15,766 bases of DNA from Acidimicrobiaceae bacterium (GTDB lineage Bacteria; Actinomycetota; Acidimicrobiia; Acidimicrobiales; Ilumatobacteraceae): assembly GCA_006515795.1 (NCBI GenBank), contig VFMC01000111.1, forward strand, positions 1 through 15,766. The letters are read 5' to 3'. Positions 1 through 4,729 of this stretch are shown one piece after another (position 1 is the first letter of the stretch; each line of letters starts with the position of its first letter). The notes below the pieces were generated by a model. The model saw only the letters and a program-made list of their open reading frames with translations. It was not told the origin of the DNA and ran no database searches. Position numbers and translations under genes: made by a program.

Positions 1-467
1 GAACCGACCGCACCGAGGATCTCCTCGGCCCACGACAGGTCGTCGTCGGTGGCCGTGGTGCCACCGGCGATCGCGGCCGCGCCCTGGCCGACCAGCGCGG
101 GGGTGTTCGGCATGGCTCGCACCACCGCGACACCTGGTCCGGCGGCCGCCTCGAGTTGGGCGATCGACACGCCGGCCGCGATCGAGAGCACCCGGGTGGC
201 TCCCGCCGCAACGGCGGCGGCGACGGCGACGCCCACGTCGCCAGGCTTCACCGCGATCAGCGCCGCCGCGCATGGCGGCACCTCGGCCACGACCACAACA
301 CCTGGGTAGAGCTCGGCCAGCACCGCTCGACGGTCCGGCGACACTTCTACGACCGCCAGCTCGTGCGGCTCGCACCAGCCGCCGGCAAGGAGCCCGCCGA
401 TCAAGGCGGCGCCCATGTTGCCGCCACCGATCAGTGCGAGACGTGAAGCCCCGAGGCGCGATGTCAT
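1..467 (-). CDS. proC: Pyrroline-5-carboxylate reductase, 3'-truncated by window edge
   Basis: This is the first 155 codons of ProC, which reduces 1-pyrroline-5-carboxylate to proline with NAD(P)H in the cytoplasm, the last step of proline synthesis. The start is ATG at 467. Residues 10-19 (LALIGGGNMG) form the glycine-rich Rossmann nucleotide-binding loop. IAVKPGDV, SIAAGVSI and VRAMPNTPALVGQG follow in the order expected for the family. The C-terminal dimerisation domain lies beyond position 1. A -10-like TAGGCT ends 6 nt before the ATG, so the gene probably has its own promoter although it follows the YbjN gene on the same strand. From memory, proC, mshA, a YbjN gene and a phosphoglycerate-mutase-like gene also lie near each other in mycobacteria. 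Family assignment is secure. The missing 3' end cannot be assessed. Confidence 0.94.
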   Translation of the reverse strand, partial: MTSRLGASRLALIGGGNMGAALIGGLLAGGWCEPHELAVVEVSPDRRAVLAELYPGVVVVAEVPPCAAALIAVKPGDVGVAVAAAVAAGATRVLSIAAGVSIAQLEAAAGPGVAVVRAMPNTPALVGQGAAAIAGGTTATDDDLSWAEEILGAVG

Positions 468-473
468 TGCGCC

Positions 474-479
474 AGCCTA
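474..479 (-). promoter_or_regulatory. -10 element for proC, likely leaderless
   Basis: On the minus strand TAGGCT (479 to 474) fits the actinobacterial TANNNT -10 consensus and is followed by 6 nt and the ATG of proC at 467. Transcription would start at or beside the start codon. No clear -35 is visible, which is common for this promoter class. This is inference from spacing. Confidence 0.45.
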
Positions 480-483
480 GGCA

Positions 484-521
484 GGTGAGCGGCGGCGTCT
501 TCCCCGATCCCGCCGCTCACC
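484..521. repeat. Perfect 12-bp inverted repeat upstream of proC
   Basis: GGTGAGCGGCGG at 484-495 is exactly complementary to CCGCCGCTCACC at 510-521, with a 14-nt loop. It lies between the YbjN gene and proC. No T-run follows on either strand, so it is not a classical intrinsic terminator. It could be a T-less terminator or an operator-like site in front of the proC -10. Confidence 0.5.
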
Positions 522-557
522 CGACGGGCTCACTGAGGGCATCACCGCCGTCGGATC

Positions 558-584
558 GGAAAACTGAGGTCCGCCGCCGGACCT
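558..584 (-). terminator. Intrinsic terminator downstream of the YbjN gene
   Basis: On the minus strand AGGTCCG (584-578), a GCGG loop and CGGACCT (573-567) form a 7-bp GC-rich stem, followed after 3 nt by TTTT (563-560). It begins about 27 nt beyond the stop of the minus-strand YbjN gene, where an operon terminator is expected. The T-run is short. Confidence 0.5.
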
Positions 585-610
585 GAACCCAACCGGTGAA
601 CCGACCGGTG

Positions 611-1072
611 TCAGGACTGGAACTTGCCGGCGTAGCCGAGCCGGATCAGCGACGGGAACGTGTGCTCGACGTAGGCGTACAGCGAACCGATCACCCGGTC
701 GAGCTCGGGCTCGTTCACCGCAGACAGCGGCAGTTCGCCGCGCAGGAACATCGCATCCTCGACCCCGATCGCGAAGTGTGCGCCGATCAGCCGCTCGTTC
801 TGCCGGAGCGCGAACTCGTAGACCGCGGCCGCGTTCTCGAGCGGTGCCGGCATCACGTAGGTCTCGTAGCGAAGGGTGCGCTGGCCCAGCGTGAGCCACA
901 CCGTGGTGTGCTCCTTCTCGTCGCCGCGCAGCCTCACGTACCAGCGCGGCTCGGCACCTTCGCCACGATCGACAGCCTCGATGGCCGGGTTCGAGAGCCG
1001 CATCGTCGCGAGCCAGCCGTCGATGCTCCGCTCCAGGTCGTCCAACGCGGCGGCGTCGTGCACGTCGGTCAC
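611..1072 (-). CDS. YbjN-domain protein
   Basis: This 153-residue cytoplasmic protein starts with GTG at 1072. No in-frame ATG, GTG or TTG lies upstream before a stop. It has no signal peptide or membrane segment. The pattern of WYVRLRGDEKEHTTVWLTLGQ, YVMPAPLENAAAVYEFALRQNERL and HFAIGVEDAMFLRGELPL is typical of actinobacterial YbjN-like proteins, which share a fold with type III secretion chaperones and have no established reaction. The gene begins 36 nt after the mshA stop and is probably co-transcribed with it. From memory, a YbjN-like gene also follows mshA in mycobacteria, which supports the assignment by synteny. A weak intrinsic terminator follows. The family call is good; the function is unknown. 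Confidence 0.8.
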   Translation of the reverse strand: MTDVHDAAALDDLERSIDGWLATMRLSNPAIEAVDRGEGAEPRWYVRLRGDEKEHTTVWLTLGQRTLRYETYVMPAPLENAAAVYEFALRQNERLIGAHFAIGVEDAMFLRGELPLSAVNEPELDRVIGSLYAYVEHTFPSLIRLGYAGKFQS

Positions 1073-1108
1073 CGCCGGCCCGCCCAGGTCATCGGCGGGC
1101 GAGCCCGG

Positions 1109-2301
1109 TCATCCGCAGGCCACGAGGTCGCGCACGCGCAGATCGCTGTAGACGCGGCGCAACCGAGCCGCGGCCAGGCTCCACCGGTATCGCTGTGCAC
1201 GCGACGCCCCCCGCTCGCCCATCTGCGTGGCGAGGTGGGGATCGGCGATCAGCGCGTCGACATGAGCCGCGAACCGCGCTGGGTCGCGGTCGGCAACGAG
1301 GAAGCCCGAGTCGCCGTGATCGACCAGGGTGAGCAACCCGCCGACACCGCTCGCGACCACCGGAACACCGCACGCCGAGGCTTCGAGTGCGACTAGGCCG
1401 AAGCTCTCGCTGCGACTCGGCACCAGAACCACCGAGGCCGCCCTGTAGTAGGTGCTGAGGATGTGGTGCGGCTGGGGAGGTACGAAGCGCACCCGTTCGG
1501 CCACCCCGAGTTGGTCGATCAGGTCCTGGAGGCGCTCCATCTCGTGGTCGCCCTCGAGCCCGCTCGCGCCGCCGACGATCACGAGCAGCGCATCGGAGCA
1601 GTGCAGCCGGGCGAGCGTGCGAACCGCGACGTCGGGACCTTTCAACGGCTGGATGCGACCGACGAACAACAGCACCGGCACGTCGTCGGGCAGCTCGAGG
1701 GCGCGACGCGCGCCGAGCCGTTCGCCGGGAGCGAAGAACGCGTGCTCGACACCTGGCGCCACCACCTCGATGCGCCCGCGCGGATCGCCGTACAGACGCC
1801 GGAACTGACGCTCCTCCTCGCTGCAGCTCACGCAGATGGCGTCGGCACAACCGATGATCTGTGCCTCTCGAAATCGCCGCCTTCGGCCTTGACCTTCGCC
1901 AGTGTGTGGAAGGTGCTGACGAAGGGCATGTCGCGCTCGTGCTTGAGGCGATGGGCGACGAGGCCGCTCAACCAGTAGTTGGCGTGGAGCACCTCGGCCG
2001 GGAACTCGCCGTCGAGGTGGCGGTGCACCCCGTCGGTGAAGTCGTCGATGACCGACGGCAGATCTTCCTTGCGGAGCTTCGGATCGCCGGCCTTCACGTG
2101 CACCACGCGGTGCCCGGGCTCGACCTGCACCACCTCGGGAAGCGCAGCGTCTACTGCACGGGTGTAGGTGGTGCAATCGACACCGGCTTGGGCCAGTGCC
2201 GAGACCAGCTCGCGCACGTACACGTTCATGCCGCCACCATCGCCGGATCCGGGCTGGACGAGGGGCGACGTGTGAAGGGAGAGAACAGCTAGACGTTGCA
2301 C
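1109..2301 (-). pseudogene. mshA: MshA-like glycosyltransferase (GT4), frameshifted
   Basis: MshA joins GlcNAc from UDP-GlcNAc to 1-L-myo-inositol-1-phosphate, the first step of mycothiol synthesis. The N-terminal half is read from GTG at 2301 and includes LSLHTSPLVQPGSGDGGGMN, NYWLSG and FHTLAKVK. The C-terminal half continues in another minus-strand frame down to the TGA at 1109 and includes IIGCADAI, VAPGVEHAFF, LLFVGRIQPLKGPD and SESFGLVALEA. The frame changes near 1865-1872. Compared with my memory of the mycobacterial sequence (GD, about ten residues, then EQQ), only TTCGA lies between the GD and EAQ codons. That fits a loss of about 25 nt, a non-multiple of three. As written, the reading in the first frame stops at 1828, giving 157 residues without the nucleotide-sugar-binding half. 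The cause may be real inactivation or a sequence error. A related GT4 enzyme is possible, but the N-terminal motif strongly favours MshA. Confidence 0.82.
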
Positions 2302-2312
2302 GACAGGACGAA

Positions 2313-2318
2313 ACCCTA
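2313..2318 (-). promoter_or_regulatory. Candidate -10 for mshA
   Basis: TAGGGT (2318 to 2313, minus strand) matches TANNNT and ends 11 nt before the GTG at 2301. It lies in the 61-nt gap after the XRE gene, so mshA may be transcribed separately from the moaD-rsiG-xre group. A short palindrome, CGGGAATCCCG, lies just upstream. Spacing and motif are the only support. Confidence 0.35.
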
Positions 2319-2362
2319 GCGAACCGCTCGGGATTCCCGTTCCGCGATGTCTGATCGCCGGA

Positions 2363-2734
2363 TCAGTGTTCGGATTCGTGCCCAGATGCCGCGGCGACGA
2401 AGGTCTCGTACACGTTGATCAGCGCTCGCCGCTGTTCGGCGGTGAGCTTGGCGTCGCGGGCGATGGCGTCGCGCACGCCGCGGCCTTCGCCCGGCTCGTC
2501 GGAGAGGAACCCGGCCCGCACGTACAGCGTTTCGGCGCTGATCTGCAGGGCCTTGGCGATCTGCTGCAAGATGTCGGCGCTCGGGTTGCGCAGGCCGCGC
2601 TCGATCTGTGACAGGTAGGGATTGCTCACCCCGGCGAGCTCGGCCAACCTGCGGACGCTCATCCGTGCCGTCTCACGCTGGCTCTTGATGAAGTCGCCGA
2701 CGTCGGCGATGCGCTTGTCGAGGTCGTCGCGCAC
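2363..2734 (-). CDS. XRE-family helix-turn-helix transcriptional regulator
   Basis: This 123-residue DNA-binding protein starts with GTG at 2734, 2 nt after the stop of the RsiG-like gene, so the two are almost certainly translationally coupled. Residues about 13-70 form a Cro/C1-type HTH with MSVRRLAELAGVSNPYLSQI (25-44), then ERGLRNPS, ILQQIAKAL and the LYVRAGFL segment. The C-terminal part (about 88-116, VRDAIARDAKLTAEQRRALI) is the tail seen in a compact actinobacterial family, from memory including Streptomyces members and mycobacterial Rv0474. No effector domain is visible. Its targets are unknown. The 16-bp inverted repeat CTGATC-CGGC-GATCAG (minus strand, 2366-2351) overlaps its stop codon and could be an operator or a weak terminator. 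Confidence 0.9.
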   Translation of the reverse strand: MRDDLDKRIADVGDFIKSQRETARMSVRRLAELAGVSNPYLSQIERGLRNPSADILQQIAKALQISAETLYVRAGFLSDEPGEGRGVRDAIARDAKLTAEQRRALINVYETFVAAASGHESEH

Positions 2735-2736
2735 GG

Positions 2737-3228
2737 CTAGTCGTCGGCGAGGAGACCCTCGACGTCGGCCTCGCCCTCACGGTAGCGACGCACGAGCTCG
2801 CCACTCAGCGCGTCGATGCGCCCGAACAGCTCTTGGCGCTCCTGCGACCGGATGCGCTCGAAGATGCGCAACTTCGAACGTAGGGCTATTACGTCGTCCT
2901 CCGTCATCGTCGGCAGGTCGGATGCCCCGGCGTGGTTCCACATCTCCTCGAGCTCGAGGGCCAATGGGTGACCACTGGCGTCCTCGGCCGGCCGTGGCGG
3001 GCGGGCCGGGCCGCCGGTGAGGTGCGTGCCGAGGATGACCGGCAGCTCGCTGGTGATGACAGAGGGATCAGCCGAACGATCGCGGCGACGCAACTCGGCC
3101 TCGATGAGATCGAGCCGCGCCTGCGCCAATCGACGCACGTACGAGACCGCGTCGTCGTCGTGTTGCAACGAACCGCGCAGAGTTCGCAGCTCATCGAGCG
3201 GCAACAACGTGGGATCGACCTCGGTCAC
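2737..3228 (-). CDS. rsiG: RsiG-like anti-sigma factor with c-di-GMP-binding motifs
   Basis: This is a 163-residue cytoplasmic, mostly helical protein. In Streptomyces, RsiG holds the sporulation sigma factor WhiG when loaded with c-di-GMP, through E(X)3S(X)2R(X)3Q(X)3D motifs on two antiparallel helices. Here the first motif is D25, S29, R32, Q36, D40, with Asp for Glu. The second is E124, S128, R131, F135, D139, with Phe for Gln. A proline-rich stretch (about 71-86) separates the helices. The GTG start at 3228 overlaps the stop of the moaD-like gene (GTGA) and has GGAGG 6 nt upstream. The stop is 2 nt before the XRE gene, so moaD, rsiG and xre look like one coupled operon. The partner sigma factor is not in the window. 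The family call rests on the motif spacing, which I checked residue by residue. Binding in vivo and the partner are inference. Confidence 0.8.
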   Translation of the reverse strand: MTEVDPTLLPLDELRTLRGSLQHDDDAVSYVRRLAQARLDLIEAELRRRDRSADPSVITSELPVILGTHLTGGPARPPRPAEDASGHPLALELEEMWNHAGASDLPTMTEDDVIALRSKLRIFERIRSQERQELFGRIDALSGELVRRYREGEADVEGLLADD

Positions 3229-3467
3229 TGGAAACCTCCACTCACGGGCGGTAGCACCGCCACCTCGTCGGTGTCGCGCACCGTATCGAATCGTTCGGCA
3301 GCATCGCCGTTCACCCAAACCCGCGATGAGGCCAGGACCGACGCGAAACCGGCACCGTAGCGATGAACGGCCGCGTCGAGCACATCGCCCACGGTGGACC
3401 CCGCAATCACGTCGCTGCCGGTGCCCGCGGCCTCTCGAGCCGACGCGAACAACCTGAGCACTGCCAC
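3225..3467 (-). CDS. MoaD/ThiS-family sulfur-carrier-like protein with C-terminal GGFQ
   Basis: This is an 80-residue beta-grasp protein. It begins VAVLRLFASAREAAGTG, the classic MoaD opening, and ends EVAVLPPVSGGFQ. MoaD and ThiS proteins are adenylated and thiocarboxylated on a terminal Gly-Gly to deliver sulfur for molybdopterin, thiamin or other pathways. Here the Gly-Gly is followed by Phe-Gln, so it would need trimming or a different use. The start chosen is GTG at 3467: it gives the standard length and has TACGAT 6 nt upstream. Another GTG lies two codons later. No moaE, moeB or thiamin gene is nearby, so the pathway is undetermined. Its Gly-Gly codons double as the Shine-Dalgarno sequence of the next gene. 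Confidence 0.82.
   Translation of the reverse strand: MAVLRLFASAREAAGTGSDVIAGSTVGDVLDAAVHRYGAGFASVLASSRVWVNGDAAERFDTVRDTDEVAVLPPVSGGFQ
3235..3239 (-). promoter_or_regulatory. Shine-Dalgarno of the RsiG-like gene, inside the moaD-like gene
   Basis: GGAGG (3239 to 3235, minus strand) lies 6 nt before the GTG at 3228. It is a strong ribosome-binding site and decides the start of the 163-residue RsiG-like protein. It lies within the codons for the Gly-Gly of the upstream MoaD-like protein. Confidence 0.75.
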
Positions 3468-3509
3468 GTGCCGATCGTACCCCGGGTGGGTGGCGATACC
3501 CTCCCACGG
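3468..3509. promoter_or_regulatory. 42-nt divergent promoter with mirror-image -10 elements
   Basis: For the minus-strand moaD-like gene, TACGAT (3479 to 3474) ends 6 nt before the GTG at 3467. For the plus-strand phosphatase, TACCCT (3497-3502) ends 7 nt before the ATG at 3510. The two hexamers are separated by exactly 17 nt, so each sits where the other promoter's -35 should be. Both transcripts would be leaderless. Motif and spacing are directly visible; promoter activity is inferred. Confidence 0.5.
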
Positions 3510-4151
3510 ATGCCAGCACCGAAGCCCGTGGCCGCTGTCGAATCGTCGGACGCGCAGCCGCGACCCACGCGCATCCTGGTGGTCCGCCATGGGCAGAGCG
3601 AGTGGAACGCGGCCGGACGGTGGCAGGGTCACGCCGACGTGCCCCTCGACCGTGACGGCATGCTGCAGGCGGCTGCCGCGGCCGAGGTGCTCGGCGCGTT
3701 CGACGCGATCTGGTCGAGTCACCTCCGGCGCGCCACGTTGACCGCGCAGATCATCGCCGAGTTGTGCGGGGTCGGCCCGGTCGAGATCGACGAACGGCTC
3801 TGCGAGAACGACGTGGGACCGTGGGAAGGACTCGATCGTGCCGAGGTCGAGGCCGGCTGGCCGGGCTACCTCGAACAGCACCGTCGCCCGGAGGGCTTCG
3901 AGTCGTACGACGCGGCAGCAGCGCGGATGGGCGCGGCACTGATCGAGATCGCGGCGCGGCACCCAGGTGGTGAGATCCTCGTGGTCAGCCACGGCGGCAT
4001 CATGGGGGCGCTCCGCCGCCATCTCGGTGCACCCAACGAGCGCTTCCCGAACCTGGGCGGCGCCTGGTTGGTAGCCCATCACGGATCGGGCCTGCACCTG
4101 GGCGATCGCGTCGCCCTGCTCGCTCCAAAGCCGGTTTCCGACATCTTGTGA
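3510..4151 (+). CDS. Histidine phosphatase / phosphoglycerate-mutase-like protein
   Basis: This 213-residue cytoplasmic enzyme of the histidine phosphatase superfamily has the phosphohistidine motif VVRHGQSEWN (RHG at 26-28), then WQGHADVPLD, SSHLRRATLTA, ENDVGPWEGL (acid-base region) and the second catalytic histidine in VVSHGG (His161). The family includes 2,3-bisphosphoglycerate-dependent mutases, alpha-ribazole phosphatase and broad phosphatases. At about 200 residues and with WEG rather than the longer mutase insert, a phosphatase is more likely than a glycolytic mutase. ATG at 3510 was chosen because TACCCT ends 7 nt upstream and about 20 residues precede the conserved core. Its stop overlaps the next gene (GTGA). 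From memory, gpm1 lies near mshA in mycobacteria, which may be remote synteny. The substrate cannot be read from sequence. Confidence 0.88.
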   Translation: MPAPKPVAAVESSDAQPRPTRILVVRHGQSEWNAAGRWQGHADVPLDRDGMLQAAAAAEVLGAFDAIWSSHLRRATLTAQIIAELCGVGPVEIDERLCENDVGPWEGLDRAEVEAGWPGYLEQHRRPEGFESYDAAAARMGAALIEIAARHPGGEILVVSHGGIMGALRRHLGAPNERFPNLGGAWLVAHHGSGLHLGDRVALLAPKPVSDIL

Positions 4152-4693
4152 CCGGCAACCCGTTGACCGGCAACCCGTTGACCGGCAAACAAGCGACGGG
4201 CCGTCACGCTCCCCACTCGTTCTCCGTCGTCGTCACCCGCTCCACGAAGCGCAAGCGATCGGTGGGAGCACACCTCGTGGGCAACACCTTGAAGTTGGCG
4301 ATTCCGTCGTGGATGAATGCCACCGAGGAGGCGCACTGGGTCGAGGTGATGGGCGGCAGGTTCTCACGGAAGATGTCGACCGACCGGATCGATCTGGTCG
4401 AGCGGGCTGCCGCGCTGGCGAGACGGTTCGATCTGGCCACGCCGGACGAGATCCGGTGGTCCGACGACATGACCACGAGGTGGGGGTCGTGCACGCCGGC
4501 GACCAGCACGATCCGCATCTCGTCGCGCATCGCTTCGTTCCCGGACTGGGTGATCGACTACGTGATCGTGCACGAGCTCGTCCACCTCCGCGTGCCCGGC
4601 CACGGGCCTGCCTTCTGGCGTGCCGTGCAGCGCTACCCCAAGGCGGAACGGGCGATCGGGTTCCTGGTGGCCAAGTCCGGCGAGCCCGACTGA
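4148..4693 (+). CDS. YgjP/SprT-like zinc metallopeptidase (DUF45, M48-like)
   Basis: This protein is up to 181 residues. The core holds RWSDDMTTRWGSCTPATSTI, then the zinc-binding VHELVHLRVPGHGPAFW with His142, Glu143, His146 and His152. WGSC before HExxH and PGHGPxFW after it mark the YgjP-like family, whose cellular substrates are poorly known. GTG at 4148 overlaps the phosphatase stop, indicating coupling. From that start the protein begins with a repeated TGNPL made by a 15-bp DNA repeat. TTG codons at 4163 and 4178 are alternative starts that would remove some or all of it. There is no signal peptide, so it is probably cytoplasmic. It converges on the large minus-strand gene that ends 36 nt away. 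Confidence 0.85.
   Translation: MTGNPLTGNPLTGKQATGRHAPHSFSVVVTRSTKRKRSVGAHLVGNTLKLAIPSWMNATEEAHWVEVMGGRFSRKMSTDRIDLVERAAALARRFDLATPDEIRWSDDMTTRWGSCTPATSTIRISSRIASFPDWVIDYVIVHELVHLRVPGHGPAFWRAVQRYPKAERAIGFLVAKSGEPD
4149..4188 (+). repeat. 15-bp tandem repeat, about 2.7 copies
   Basis: TGACCGGCAACCCGT is present twice in a row, followed by a partial third copy ending TGACCGGCAA. The unit is a multiple of three and covers the start region of the metallopeptidase gene and the stop of the phosphatase gene. Copy-number change would keep frame from the GTG at 4148. Confidence 0.8.
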
Positions 4694-4729
4694 CTCCCCT
4701 CGACCCCGCGCTGGGTGCGCGTGGCAGGC

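Noticed and set aside
596..1396. 266-codon plus-strand open frame opposite the YbjN gene and the end of mshA
   Set aside because: Antisense shadow. The minus-strand proteins carry recognisable family motifs.
1860..1875. Programmed ribosomal frameshifting in mshA
   Set aside because: No slippery sequence is seen, and conserved residues are missing at the join, so a frameshift alone would not restore a normal MshA.
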